Origin: Medicago truncatula
Taxonomy: Eukaryota > Streptophyta > Magnoliopsida > Fabales > Fabaceae
Assembly (NCBI RefSeq): GCF_003473485.1
Contig: NC_053044.1
Location: 31,252,091 to 31,316,090 of the forward strand
Length of the DNA stretch: 64,000 bases
Direction of reading: 5' to 3'
The notes beneath the pieces are model-generated. The model worked only from the letters and a program-made list of their open reading frames with translations. It made no database searches and was not told the origin of the DNA. Of the stretch, positions 13,433-28,560 are shown piece after piece. Position numbers and translations under genes: made by a program. Position 1 is the first letter of the stretch, and every line of letters begins with the position of its first letter.

Positions 13433-14175
13433 CTCCCTCCGTTCATTTTTAAGTGTCTTTTTAAGGTGAATTTTTCGTCCTAATTAACTGTCTTTTTGGT
13501 ATTTTAAAGGTACGGTTTGTCAATTATACCTTTTGTCAATTATTTTATCTTTTTCAATAAAACTAATGAATTCTCTCTATTTGAAAAACTAAAGTTTGTT
13601 TTTTTTAAACAAAGTTTGTTTGTTTTTTTTAAAACAAAGTTTGATTCTTCTAAACAAAAAAAAAATTAAACAATTTTTTTTTCAAACAATAGTTTCGAGA
13701 AGAGTTAAAATTCTATAAATAAGATGAGTGGTAATTGTTAAAAATTTCAAGTGTGATTGTAACATTGGCTGAAGTCATAGTTGAAGCCTTAACTTTGATT
13801 AAAGGAGTTGAAAGAAAGTTAATTTTTTTCTTAACTTTTGATTAATGTGAAATTGGAATAATTTTTATATTGACTTAAAATAATTAAAAAGATGTGCACA
13901 ATATTTAGAAAATTGACAATTGTTTGTTATGATAGAGAGAGTGCGCAAAAAAATAGAAATTTGTTGGAGAAAAAGTTAATAACTGATAATTGTTTGTTAC
14001 AAAAGAAAGATAACATATTATATTAAATTTATTGAAAAGATAAAATGTGTGCAAAAAAATAGGAATTTATTGGTGGATTAAAATAAGGGTATAATAGGAA
14101 TAAAATGTGCAAAAATGCACATCGTTATTTTTGTGTTAATTTTCTAAAAAAACACTTAAAAAGGAACGGATGGAG
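13433..14175. mobile_element. 743-bp TA-flanked element with CTCCCTCCGTTC ends
   Basis: Terminal inverted repeats CTCCCTCCGTTCATTTTTAA and (inverted) CTCCATCCGTTCCTTTTTAA are flanked by TA on both sides, as in Stowaway/Tc1-mariner elements. It is longer than most Stowaways. The interior is AT-rich and no transposase frame was seen. Confidence 0.68.
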
Positions 14176-14263
14176 TACATATTAAGGTGGTATGTTTTGG
14201 TTTGTTAATATATTCGTGCTCTTTTTGGTTTTTTCAAAAAAATAAAAAAAGTATTGCATGTGG

Positions 14264-14907
14264 TCGGTGACGGATCCATAAATTTTGAAAAGTGGTAGCA
14301 CCATATATATTAATCGAAAGCATTAGATATATATTTGAAAACAATGTTGTGTTGTTGTGTCATGTGTGATATTAGTGTGGGCCAAGAGATTGTGTTATAA
14401 GTATAAGTCATTTGATCTAAACTAGACCATCGACCCGTGCTGCCGCACGGGTCATCTCGATTGGAAACAAAACATGCAAATGTATTGAAATTAAATATGC
14501 TTGCGGTAGAAAATAAATTGTTTCTGGAAAAAAATACATTAAAAAAAGACCTTAAATCGGTAGATTGCGGAAAATCTCCTTATAACTACATTTGAAGTGC
14601 TATTCATGCTTTTACTATTCTCATCAGTCATTAAAATCTTCATATTCATGCTTTTACTATTCTCATCAGTCATTAAAATCTTCAACCTATTTCTGGAGGA
14701 CACCCTGAATATTGCGACGTAAAGTTGACCTCGTATGTAGTTTTATAATCAAGATACGTTGTGTATACAATTATATTTCAAAGAATTTATGTGTATAATC
14801 AAGATACGTTGTGTATACTATTACTATATTATACTACTTAAAATAATAAAATAAAAATATTTTGTGTAGGCACAAGCCCACACATCAAGACACATGCATC
14901 CGTCCCT
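14264..14907. mobile_element. hAT-like element interrupted by Helitron sequence
   Basis: Perfect 8-bp flanking repeats GCATGTGG lie at 14256-14263 and 14908-14915. The ends carry related inverted GACGGATC / GACGGATG blocks. An 8-bp duplication fits hAT. The interior holds a Helitron 3' end (separate entry), so the structure is nested. Confidence 0.6.
14422..14745 (-). mobile_element. Helitron 3' end with helicase C-terminal remnant
   Basis: On the minus strand at about 14745-14650 the sequence reads RGQLYVAIFRVSSRNRLKIL. This strongly resembles the conserved C-terminus of the Helitron Pif1-like helicase (GQLYVALSRVTSRKGLKIL type). Downstream on the same strand, 14453-14432 is a perfect GC hairpin (GACCCGTGC, inverted). 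It is followed by CTAG at 14425-14422 and then T: the classic Helitron 3' terminus. The coding part is only a fragment. A 38-40-bp tandem duplication lies at about 14606-14683. Confidence 0.8.
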
Positions 14908-14915
14908 GCATGTGG

Positions 14916-15900
14916 TGTAACGACTTTTAAAAAAAAAATGAAATCTAAAAAAATTTTAAAAATAGATAGATTTTTTAAGAGTTTAGCTAGAGAGAAAATA
15001 GGGGTCAACAGGTGGAGGTAATTTTGCAATAAAAATATCATTTTATATAGTTGTTTTTAGTTAAGCTAAAAATTGTTTTCTTAAAATAAGTGATATTTAT
15101 TATGATAAACGAACATAAAATAAATTCTAATTTTTTTAAATCTATAAAAAATAATTTTAAAGAGACTATTTGCAAGGATTAAAACATAACTAATTTTGAC
15201 GTTCAATAATTTAGAGATTTCATAAAATATATGTATCCATTTTCTATTTCTTCATAATAAAAATCTTTTTTTTTCTTCAAAGATTCAAATTCATTACAAA
15301 CACATACATTTACCAATTCAAATTATGAGAGAGAGAGAGAAGGCTGGTTTTGGCTAAAGTTAATTGGCACTAAGAAGGTGACAAGAACAGCAACTATTTT
15401 CATATAATTGATGAAATAAAGAATACAACTAAGATGTAATCAATGCAAATCATTGAGTTCTTCAACACATGATAGTTGCTGCCAAACTTCAATGCAAATA
15501 TTTGATTAGTACAAACCAATAGCAATGGTAAATTTCAAATTCAAGATAATCTCTAGAGTTTTAGCTGATAGATTGTCCCAGATAATGCCCAACATCATTT
15601 CAAAGGAGCAAAGGGGTTTCATAAAAGGCATAAACATTTTACACAACTAACATTTTACACATATGTGTCGCTTATAAGGCAACTAACATTTTATATGTGT
15701 CGCTTATAAGGCAACTAACATTTTACACAACAAAGTTTTGGTAGTAATCTATTTCTGAAAAATAGATGTAACCAAAGCTTTTATACCTTGGAGTGGTCTT
15801 TTTTGCTCAAAGTATTGAAAGGATTTAGGTTCAATCTAGTGTTCTGCAGTTGGATTGAAGCCATTTTCAAATTAGCAACTCTATCTATATATCTATTGAT
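14916..15900. other. Intergenic, AT-rich with short tandem repeat
   Basis: No gene was seen. At about 15640-15728 a unit of roughly 35 bases (TGTGTCGCTTATAAGGCAAC) is present about twice in tandem with partial flanking copies. A short GA run lies at 15327-15341. Confidence 0.5.
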
Positions 15901-16800
15901 GGTGAAATGCATGGTTACTCCAAGTGGGAACTAAAGCCATGCGCCTCGGGTGTGCCCCAACGCGCCCTAGGTGTACAAAACACTGAACAAAACCATTGTT
16001 TCTAGCACACACTAGCGGTGTGGGTGACTCCAAGTGTTGGGCACATGCGGTTCCATGAATAAACAGCTAAATGTTGTTTTTCCATCCATATTTTGAGAAA
16101 AAGCCAAGTTTTTCAACCGAAATCCACATGAAAACTTGCCTACAAATACACGAGCTTTCATTCACAAATTCTCAATAAAAACTTGGCGGTTCAAGAGGAA
16201 GACAAGCTCTAGGAGTATCAACGGATGAGTCTCTCCTCAACCATTGTTCTTATAGTATGTTTTATTTCTTTTGCAATTTGTCTTTAGTTACCACGAGTAA
16301 CTGAACACTTATTAATTAAGTTTCTAAGATGAATATCTTTCTTATTACTGGATCAAATTAATTCTAGTCTTTTATTCAATAATGTTTTGAGATATATTTA
16401 ATTTTTTATAAACAAAAGGTTTAATGCTTTCACAAATTCTAGGGAGAATGACATACTTAGAAATTTTGATTGAACTTAGAATTAGACCACAAGAGTTATT
16501 CTAATCCGTGCTTACTGAATGTTGCATATAAACTTTATTTATGCCCCTTATTAAGATATGGATAGACATATTCATTTAATCAACTAGGGACAAGTATATG
16601 TATCTGGTGAAATTCTAAGATTTTTAGGTAAAAGTGGTTCTTTTAGATGACAATTTAGAAATTTCTACTATGCATGTGTTTCAATTACTTGTGAAAGAGT
16701 TAGTGATAACAAAGTTTAACAAGTGCGCCAAATTGTTTCAAAAGCGATAAAGTAACAAGTAAAATTGTCTCCACAAGACTTCCTTAGTTTTCCTGACACT
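15900..16800 (+). mobile_element. LTR-retrotransposon relict (LTR-like fragment)
   Basis: The GC-richer start (GCGCCTCGGGTGTG, then CGCGCCCTAGG), a TATA-like CTACAAATACAC near 16140 and a leader-like stretch with GAGTCTCTCCTC resemble an LTR promoter/R region. A similar arrangement is seen at about 49440-50520. Ends were not resolved. It is an old, incomplete fossil; Ty3-type is the best guess. Confidence 0.35.
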
Positions 16801-17443
16801 TACCCTGGTCCTCCTAGTCCTTGGACTGCTTAACTAGTATCCTTGCTAGTTGTGTCCTGAACAATAATCATATTCATGCAATTCTTCTATATTTTCAAAC
16901 ACTCATTCAATACGTTATTTTCTCTATATCTCTCTTTCTAACACACGTACCACATCACTATTTTTATCTATTTTTCTCTCAAGGTATATACACCTATGTG
17001 GATGTCCACCAATCTTTTTTCTTTTTATAATGCAATTGTTGTAGAGTTTTTATATTTATACATATCTCACTTTTCAACACACACTCAACATCTAATTTTC
17101 CCTTATCTCTTTATCTCTATCACATTTTTTAAGCCACTCTATTTTTTCTCTCAATATGTAGATGGATATATATGGGTGTACATAGGTATTTTCCTTTATC
17201 TTGATAGCCTTGTAACTTAATTTCAACAGTCAACACTGCTACATCCCGGGTCAACTACGTTTTCATAAAAATAGTCCAATTGGATAAGAATTTATTCCTT
17301 TCACATTTATAAAATGTCCACGTAATGCTTGTTATAGATACTACGTACAAAGATAGATGAAAAATCCAACTTGAGCAATGACTCCATCAATTATAAATAT
17401 AAATGTCCACGTTTTATTTCTTCTCAAACAAGAAATGTACAAC

Positions 17444-17450
17444 TATAAAT
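17444..17450 (+). promoter_or_regulatory. TATA box of GST gene 1
   Basis: TATAAAT lies 88 bases before the ATG. The 5' flank, including GCTACATCCCGGGTCAACTA at 17238-17257, is duplicated before GST gene 2 (19772-19791), so the tandem duplication included promoter sequence. Confidence 0.6.
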
Positions 17451-17495
17451 AACTCAAACACCCACAAAGATTTAAATCATCTAACAACATCTTAG

Positions 17496-18711
<1,216 letters not shown>

Positions 18712-19090
18712 AGATTGTTGGGGATTGCATGGGAACCGGAGGAGAAACTATGTGTGGAGAATAATCTATTGTTAAGCTTATGTTTATTATGGTCCGGGCA
18801 AACAATTGTGTAGCTTATGGAACAAGCGCTTATGTATAAGTTTGCATAAGTTATTTTGAAATGGAAATAATGTGTTATTGGTTGGGAGTGTCAAAATAAA
18901 AGTTACATTGTAACAAAAAAAAAAAGTTACACTTATAAGCATCGAAATTAATCTTAATATGTACGTTTGGATAGCCAAAAATGATTTTGAAGACTTAACT
19001 TGGTTTTAGTTTGATTAGTAGTTCTTGACTAGAATTGTTTTTCCTTTCCTTTTCTAGAATTAATTATAAGATTTTTAAGTGAACTAATAC
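18712..19090. other. 3' flank of GST gene 1
   Basis: 3' UTR and spacer. It resembles the region after GST gene 2 (GTGTTATTGGTTGGGAGTG at about 18871 and TGTATTATTGGTTGGGAGTG at about 22891), so the duplication extends downstream of the stop codon. Confidence 0.55.
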
Positions 19091-19094
19091 ACTC

Positions 19095-19450
19095 AGGGGT
19101 GTGTTTGTTTCAAGTTTACCAAATTTATTTTTAGGAATAACATTCTTTCGAACATAAATATGAGAATTTTATTTTAAGGTATTTAGAAAAAAAAAAAATA
19201 TTTGCTTAACATTATAATATTCCTAGAAATCATAAAAATATGGATTATAACAGGTAATTACACATGAATTTGTTCTCATCTTCATGAGAATTTTATTCCC
19301 ACCCTTTTCTTTGGGAAAATTTTCCTATTTCGATGAACGTTTTATACTCGGGAATAAAATTTAGTAAACTTATAGCAAACATAGACATTTATATTTCTAT
19401 CATTTTATTCCCATAAATTTATGAATATAACTTGAAACAAACACACTCTC
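19095..19450. mobile_element. MITE with GGGTGTGTTTGTTTCAAG ends
   Basis: The left end GGGTGTGTTTGTTTCAAGTT is matched by an inverted right end (AACTTGAAACAAACACACTC). Paired internal blocks (GGAATAA.., TTATTCCC) support a foldback of about 355 bp. The terminus resembles Tourist/PIF-type MITEs, but the target duplication was not settled. It lies between the two GST genes. Confidence 0.6.
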
Positions 19451-19831
19451 AAATTTATTATTTCACTCAACGTTTTTTTTTTTTAAGGTCATACAAAAAA
19501 ACAAAAGCTAACTAGAAATTAAAAACATCAAAGTTGAGCAGTGTATAAACATAAATTATTTTACCTTAAACAAACTTTTGACTAAAATTAGTTTCACAAA
19601 ATTAAACAATTTATCACATTTTTCAACATTCACTCAACCTTTAATTTTCTTTTTATCTGTTTATTTATATTACATTATCAATCTATCACATTTTTTACAT
19701 CACCCACTATTTTCCTCTCCACGTGTACCTATAGATATTCTCCTTTATCTTGATATTCAACGGTCAACACTGCTACATCCCGGGTCAACTACATTTTCAT
19801 AAAAATTGACCAATTAGATAATAATTTATGA

Positions 19832-20400
19832 GGAAATAGTCATTTTAATCCTTGATTTTACACCTAACTGTCATTTTAATCTCCGATCCAGGATAAAATA
19901 CAATAAAGTCTTTGAATGTCTATCTCTGTTATCGGTTTAGTTCTTACCGTTAAAAACTTCTGTTAAATGGTGATGTGTCAATTATAAGGATCAAATTGAA
20001 AGTGAACTTTTTTTTATTATGAGAAAAAAAGAAAAAATTATTTTTTATTTATGATAAGAAAAAAAATCAGTTTAGTCCTTGTCATTGGCTCTGAGAATTT
20101 TTTTTTTACAAAAAAAATATATATTTTTTTTAATAAAAAAAAAAATTAAAAGCATTTAAGCCAAGAAAGAAAAAGCATTATATGTCTATGACTAAAACAT
20201 TATCTTTAACAAAAAGAGTAAGGACTGATGCCCTTTCATAATTTTCTTGGGTAGTTTCAGTCAATGATAACATAAAGAATGAAATAATTTTCAAATTAGT
20301 TTTAAAAAAAGAGTAAGGACTTATGTCTTTCACAATTTTCTTGGTCAGTTTCAGTCCCAATAAAAAAGAACACAAAAAAGTGACCTAAGCAATGACTCTA
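19832..20400. repeat. Insert between duplicated promoter blocks of GST gene 2
   Basis: The conserved upstream block ending near 19830 is directly followed by unrelated sequence: ATTTTAATCC-type repeat, A-runs, and two copies of a unit starting AAAGAGTAAGGACT / AAAGAGTAAGGACTTATG near 20213 and 20309. The proximal promoter resumes near 20400. The class of the inserted element was not determined. Confidence 0.45.
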
Positions 20401-20465
20401 TCAATGTATAGTTTATAATTATAAACTTTCCACGCTTTATTTCGTGTCAAACAAGAAATGCACAA

Positions 20466-20476
20466 CTATATATAAA
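20466..20476 (+). promoter_or_regulatory. TATA box of GST gene 2
   Basis: TATATATAAAT lies about 45 bases before the ATG, in a proximal promoter very similar to that of GST gene 1 (shared AACAAGAAATG.ACAACTATA). Confidence 0.6.
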
Positions 20477-20502
20477 TAATCCAAACACCACAAAGATCTT
20501 AA

Positions 20503-22650
<2,148 letters not shown>

Positions 22651-23480
22651 AGATTTTGTTGGGATTGCATGGGGACCGGAGAAGAACTTTGTAAGAAGAA
22701 TAATCAAACATAAGATTGAAATAGTGTATCATAAAATATGAATTAGATTGGCATCTATTGTTAGTGTAAAATAAATTTATGCTTATTATATAATAATTAA
22801 TATGTAAAATAAGATTATGTTGTCATCTGACTATAAGCTAAGACGGTAAGTATAGTCACCTCTTTTGAATCGAATTAAAAAGATGAAAAATGTATTATTG
22901 GTTGGGAGTGAAAAAGAAAAAAAAAAAGAAAAAAAGAATAGTTACATTTACAATGCATGAAAATCAATCTTAATGTGTGTTTGGATACCACAAAAATTGT
23001 TGACTTAACTTGATTTTAGTATGTTTGATAATTATGGATTAGAGTTAATTTTTTTTTTTTTGCTCTATAATTGATTATAACATGAAAGTGAGATTTTTAG
23101 TTTCTTTACTCTAAACCTATACACTTAAATTTGTTGTTCATTCACTTTTACGTGAAAATATACACATACAAATTATTTTACCTTAAACTGTTAAAAAAAG
23201 AACTAAAATTAATGTTACAAATCAATTAATTCAATTAAAATCTAAATTATACTAATTCAGTTTGTATCACTCTAAAACCAAAGACACATTGTTAAAACTA
23301 ATTTTTTTTATTAGAAAAATCATGGGTTCATGGTCATCCCATTTGACCTACACACACCTTGTAGACATTTGAGTATGGGGCTACCAAATTGAGGTATTGC
23401 TTTTTAGGCACATTGCAATTTCTCATAAAAAACACAAAACTACTGAAAATGCCCACAGATAGTTGACAAAATCAGAAGTG
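22651..23480. other. 3' flank of GST gene 2 and spacer
   Basis: Transcript end and AT-rich spacer. Nothing else was recognised before the promoter of the first ncRNA gene. Confidence 0.5.
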
Positions 23481-23635
23481 AGAATATGAAAAAGGGTGGT
23501 GTAAGTAACATTTTTACCTTTAGCTCCTTACATTCCCAACCAACCAAGCAATTTGATAAAACTAAGCCCAGAAAGCACAAACCCTAAAAATCCCTCTTCC
23601 ACATTATAAATACCACTATCCCAACTCTCATTCAG
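23480..23635 (+). promoter_or_regulatory. Promoter of ncRNA gene copy 1 (site II, telo-box, TATA)
   Basis: AGCCCA (23565-23570; site II TGGGCT on the minus strand), telo-box AAACCCTAA (23579-23587) and TATAAATA (23605-23612) lie in order. An upstream block (GGGTGGTGTAAGTAACAT) is shared with copy 2. Site II plus telo-box is a known plant combination in promoters of ribosomal-protein and snoRNA genes. Confidence 0.65.
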
Positions 23636-23945
23636 CTCAAAACCTCATAGTCATAGTGTGCCGTTTCACAAACCCTCTCTAATAATTCACCTAGATTAAT
23701 TTTTTTCACATTCATATTAGTTTTATAGTCTTTTTTTTTTTTCTTCATTATCATATTTATTTTAGATTGTTATTGTTATTTTAGGAAGTATTAAACAAAT
23801 TCGTGCACAATAAGCCGATGGTCTGGAATTAAGAATGAAGGAATCATTGCTGTGTGCACGAAAATTAAATTTTAGGTCCGCATGTCTGCCCTCTATGATC
23901 TTTGATTTGATTTTAGGGCCTGGTAACGACCTACATTTTTTTCTC
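23636..23945 (+). ncRNA. Conserved hairpin ncRNA gene, copy 1
   Basis: The conserved core is a hairpin at 23802-23860 (CGTGCACA pairing with TGTGCACG, plus an inner GATGG/TCATT stem). It is followed by a block (GGTCCGCATGTCTG) and GGGCCTG directly before GTAACG at 23923, a likely splice donor. Copies 2 (28.7 kb) and 3 (41.5 kb) share this core. No long ORF exists; a short one starting MKESLLCARKLNF (ATG 23835) is shared with copy 2. Downstream intron sequence of copies 2 and 3 is not recognisable here. This may belong to the GUT15/CR20 type of plant non-coding transcripts, but that is a recollection I cannot confirm. Transcript start and end are estimates. Confidence 0.55.
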
Positions 23946-24780
23946 GTTTATTTTATCTAATTCTCTTCTCTTGTTTGTGTGATATATCTTTATTCATTTT
24001 AAAATTATTCATACTTTATAGAAAACTTCATTTTAAATTTTGGGTTAATAGTGATTTTACAACCAAAAATTTCCGCTTGGTCGTCCCTCCTATCTGCAAG
24101 AAATAGCGTTTGTTTGTCCACACAATTGTTGTGGCATTGTGAGAAATACTCACTTATAGTTATAGTATTGTATTCTTACAATTCCGCAATGATTATATGG
24201 ACAAGTAACTGAACTGTCAGCGGATTTTAATCGAGAACCATTGAAATGTTGGTGTTTTAATACCTTCAAGGGGCTCTTGATATCATGTTTTCATTTGTAG
24301 TATGAGAAATGTTAGCCACACTTATTAGTTGTTTTTCAATACATTTTATGTATTTTTTATTTTTTGAAGGAATACATTTTATGGATGAAATCAATGGATA
24401 ATTAAGTGGAATTTATTTCTTAAGTATGAGGCCTACTATGATTTAAGTCAATTAAAAAAATTAGATGTTGAAGAGAGTGTTGTTAACATTATCCATAACT
24501 TTGCATATGTGCCCCTAATTTTCTAGGCAGTGTTGAGAGCAATACTACCGTTCATTAATTTAATTTTATAAAAATTATTAATTTATAAGAAAGAAACACA
24601 ACTTTCAAGATTTTTTTAACTTTCATTTAATTTTTGTCTTTACAATATTTAGTATTTCACAAATTTTTATGAAGGTATATTTGTAAAAATATTCAAAAAA
24701 ATTACAAGTTTGATATTTTTATATTTTTCTTCTTCTAAACATTTAAAAACTTTTTCCTTAAGGCTCTATTTACTAAACAT
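23946..24780. other. Downstream flank of ncRNA copy 1
   Basis: Presumed intron or 3' part of the ncRNA gene, then AT-rich spacer. No gene was recognised. Confidence 0.4.
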
Positions 24781-24789
24781 AGTGGATGA

Positions 24790-26310
24790 ATTAATGTATA
24801 ATTTATAATAAAATATTAACAAAACAAAAAACGTAGGGGACAAAGCCCCACCAAGAAACTGGATTAAGACTCTCAAAGGAGTGGAGTCATTGCAAACATC
24901 TCTAATAATAGAGTTATCAAATAAAAAGGAAGGTGCAGAATTATAAATACAAACATTGTGGGGATTGAAACCCTCCCTAGCCATGCATGCGGTCAGCTGC
25001 AACATTAGCATCTATGCAGAATGTTTGGCCTTCTAGTTTTGAGTCAAATTCAATGGTGAAGATTGACATACCTCTAACCTTTGTTATTTCAAGACTTTTT
25101 AAAATTGCCCAAAGTTCAGAATTTGCTATTTCAAGACTTTTAAAAATTGCCTAAAGTTCAAAATATACAACAAAACATTAAACCAATGTAGTCTCTAGCA
25201 ATCCCTCCCGCAGACAACCCTGCTACCATAATCCTTCATGGCTCCATCACAATTTAATTTGACAGTACCACAACTAGGAGGGATCCAGCTTTGAATTGAT
25301 GAATTAGCGATGTTGTTATTAGACTTAGGAATCATGAGATTCAATTCAGTCCAAGCCTCTTTGATATTAATGACCATAGCGTGTTGATTCGGATGGTAGA
25401 AGTCACAACATTCAGGATTATGTTATTGAAAATATAGTTATTTCTAGCTCACCAAAGACAATCCACATTAACTAAACTATGCTCCAACCCTCAATATCCA
25501 TTCTAGAAAGGTTTCAGAAAAGTCAATGTTGCATATCACCAAAGTTATAAAAATTTGGAGATGTGTTGCCAAGAATTTTCTTCCAATGTTGTGTGAATAA
25601 TGGGCTCTGGTTAAACGTTACATATGAGGCGCTTGCCACTTCCTGATGCACTTGTAAAGATGGGGAATGGCTAGAAGGGGAATGGTTAGCATGGGAGAAT
25701 TTGCCATCTGGAGACCTTGCCCAGGCCAGAGAATCAACTAGCGCTTCAGAGTGAGGTGCTGGTAAAGATCAAATTTACTCTATGATGTAAGGAGGGAGGA
25801 GACTTGGAAGCAAACTAAGGTTCTAATCTCCTGCATCATTTGCAAACTCCTTGAGAGTCAACATAACATCATCAATCGTAATTGGCAGGTTTGTATGAGA
25901 GTTTAGGGGGACAGCGTTTGGAACTCACATATTGCTCCAAAAATTAATGTTATCTCTTTGACCAATTATCCATATTAATGTTATCCCCAACTTCTGCATA
26001 TCTCTCACCACAGATTGGAGCCAACTTGAAGGATTTGAGGCATGATATATGATTACCACGTCTATATTTAGCTTTAATGATTTCGACCCAAAAAGCATCC
26101 ATCTTATGACTCAAGGATCATCCCACCTTCATCGTAGCAGTGAGATTCATATCGCGAGCAATTATGAGCGCCAAGTTCCCCAACTCTCCGTAACTCTTTT
26201 TGGGTGCAAATGGAAGCCCAAGAGGTGATGATGAACATATCATATGCTGCACCTTCTGAGATTTAGAAAACTCCATAGATATCACTAATTTTTTTCGATT
26301 TTGACCATAG
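24790..26310 (-). mobile_element. LINE (L1-like) fragment: zinc-binding and RNase H-like C-terminal part
   Basis: On the minus strand the translated pieces follow the order of the C-terminal part of plant LINE polyproteins. They are DAFWVEIIKAKY (about 26105-26065), WARSPDGKFS (about 25720), WIPPSCGTVKLNCDGAMKDY (about 25290-25225) and ELWAILKSLEITKVRGMSIF (about 25125-25060), the last two from the RNase H-like domain. The reverse transcriptase core is missing. The frame is broken in several places, so it is a dead 5'-truncated copy. Confidence 0.75.
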
Positions 26311-26950
26311 CTTTATACTGATGAACCCCCTTAAATTCACTAATATCCAACAGGTTATGGTGTTTCACCCTGCCATATGTTGCCATATTGATAAATTACG
26401 GTAGCACTACCCATCACCCCACTAAGAGCATAAACATCGGTTGTCTTAAGGGTGTTTTCGTCAAAACCAATAGTACTTTGTGAGGGGTGCATGGATAATT
26501 CACGTTCTTTTTATAGTTCTTATTAAGCATCGTGGTTCAACAAGGACACAATTCCTCTTTGACAATTCACTGTTGGCCATACACATATTTTATTTTAATT
26601 AAAACACTGAGATTTTATATAAAATATAAATACAAGGTATAGTATAATATTTAGTGAGACTTCTTTTAAAGTTTTGAAGAGTGTTATGAATATTTAAAAA
26701 ATATGGTTGGTTTGTTTAAATATTTTGGAAGTGTCACTACCAAAAAATAATAATTTGAAAGTCTGAAATAATGTAAAAATATTGGTTGTGGTCCATTAAA
26801 ACCACCAAATAGAGTATCATGGATTTGTATGCTCTAATAACACTTTTCACACACACGCACACACATTTTCCGGTCCTTTTCTTATCTTTTCTTTTTCGCT
26901 TAACACGAATTTTCCGTTCTTCTATTCTATGTTTAAATAAATATTAATCC
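26311..26950. other. Intergenic, no gene seen
   Basis: Continues upstream of the LINE piece; it may include more decayed LINE sequence. A short CACACA run lies near 26850. Confidence 0.4.
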
Positions 26951-27080
26951 TTATGAGCATAGTTCAGTTGACAGGAACAATGCATTGATATATGCATAGA
27001 ATGAAGTTTGAACCTTGAACACGCTACTTATTCATCTTAAAAGACGAATTCTAGTCATTAGATTACTTGACAAAAAAAAA
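26950..27080 (-). mobile_element. SINE-like fragment
   Basis: On the minus strand, a T-run is followed by GTCAAGTAATCTAATGACTAG (box A-like) and AAGGTTCAAACTTC (box B-like), as in the intact SINE at 13139. Target duplications are unclear. Confidence 0.5.
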
Positions 27081-27114
27081 GGGTATTAGAGTACATTACA
27101 AATTTTCAAAAAAA

Positions 27115-27640
27115 AAAAAAAAAGTGGAAACTCTCTCTTTTGCATTTCTCTCACTCTTGTGAGCCGTCACCGAAACCCTAATTTCTTCTTCATCCACCAA
27201 AGAGGGGTGATTTGGGGTCAATTTTGACCTAAAATCACCCATCTAACTTGGTTTCTCTCTATCCATTCTATTGAAATAAGTGTTTTTCACATCTATTCCG
27301 TTTTTGATTTTGTGATTTTTTTGTCTTAGTGCGACGTTGGTTTGTTCGGAGTAGTTTGTCTTTCTTGTTTTGTTCATATATTTGTTTGATTCAGATTGTC
27401 AGATCAGCTTTGATCTAGTGCAGATCTAATCCATGACTTTGGCGTCGTCCACGCTGTAGATCCGGAGACACGGGTATTCCGGAGACTTGAATGTGATCAC
27501 ATGTGTAGTCTTTTGTATTTTGTCGTTTTATGCTATTGACATGGATGTTGTGAGTTTGTTCGCAGATTCATTCTTTTTGTTTTTAGCGAATTAAATTGTA
27601 TCGATGTACTCTATCAATTTAAATGAATAAATATCATTTA
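27115..27640 (+). repeat. Dispersed repeat family R1, copy 1
   Basis: About 500 bases align with 52262-52727 in the same orientation. Shared blocks include GTGAGTTTGTTCGCAGATTC (27552 and 52627), TGATTTTGTGATTTTTTTGTC / TTTTTTGTGATTTCGTCGTC, and a TATCAATTTRAATGAA end. It opens with TCTCTC and AAACCCTAAT stretches like a leader. No long ORF. It may be an untranslated end of a LINE or an undescribed short element. Confidence 0.6.
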
Positions 27641-28390
27641 TTTTGTCAAAAAAATTATTATTTTTTGATAAATAAAACAAAACTTATATTTGTTGTTGGT
27701 GCACAATTATTTTTCCTTTATTTCATTATTATCATAATCTTCCATGGCTGGGTTTGTTTTAATTTATATGTATGTAATTTTTGCCTTTATTTCATTGTTA
27801 TTGCTATTGCAATTCCATAGATGACAATTAAAGTATGTATGTCTTTTAAAAGAAAATAATTAAAGTATGCATATCCCCTAAAAAAACTAAATCAAAGTAT
27901 TTATGTAAATAATTTTTTTGAGTATTTAATTTTCTAGGGTGGTATATGAAAAAGGGGATGAAGGTTTCTGGATATGGATATGAAGAAAAGGTGTGTTCAT
28001 GGAGATTGGGCATGAATAGTGAAGAAGAGAATGAAGAGAATGGAGGAGGTGTTTTGTTGGAAGAGAATGAAGAGATATGAAGAATATATGTGTGTTAAAA
28101 AAGGATGAAGATTTGAAGAGTGAAGAAGATGAACCTTTGAAGAGTCAAGAACATTCAAACATTTTATTTTTAAAAATAAAAAATTTCCTAAAACTAATAT
28201 CAAAGTATTGGTAAAAAAAAAACTGTCAAAGTAATTTATGAGTTTGTGTTTGGATGTAAGAGATCGTTGAGGATAATAAAATTATAGAAGACAATTTGAT
28301 GTATATGAAAAATTAATAGACTGATAAATTATTATAAAAAAAAAAAAAATATTGTTTATTATGAATGTGGGGGTGTAAAAAGTATTTTAG
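27641..28390. other. Intergenic with a purine-rich stretch
   Basis: 27950-28140 is strongly GA-rich on the plus strand and contains a 44-codon frame starting MKKGMKVSGYGYEE. There is no supporting homology or context, so I do not call a gene. Confidence 0.4.
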
Positions 28391-28394
28391 TAAT

Positions 28395-28560
28395 GTGAAT
28401 GTGTAAAATGGGTGGTGCAAGTAACATTGTTTATTTGACATTGGGCCAAACTTCATAAATTCCAACCCGAAACAATTTAAGCCTTAAGAAGCAGTCAAAA
28501 CCCTAAAACGCTCTCTGCCCTTCTATAAATACACTAAACTAGTTCCATTCTTCACAACTG
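28395..28560 (+). promoter_or_regulatory. Promoter of ncRNA gene copy 2 (site II, telo-box, TATA)
   Basis: TGGGCC (28442-28447), AAACCCTAAA (28498-28507) and TATAAATA (28524-28531) lie in the same order and at similar spacing as in copy 1. The upstream GGGTGGTGCAAGTAACAT is also shared. Confidence 0.68.

Noticed and set aside
23636-23945. ENOD40 early nodulin RNA
   Set aside because: The ENOD40 short-peptide and conserved box sequences as I know them are not present.
27946-28080. 44-codon acidic frame starting MKKGMKVSGYGYEE
   Set aside because: Arises from a purine-rich tract; no family resemblance and no splice partners.
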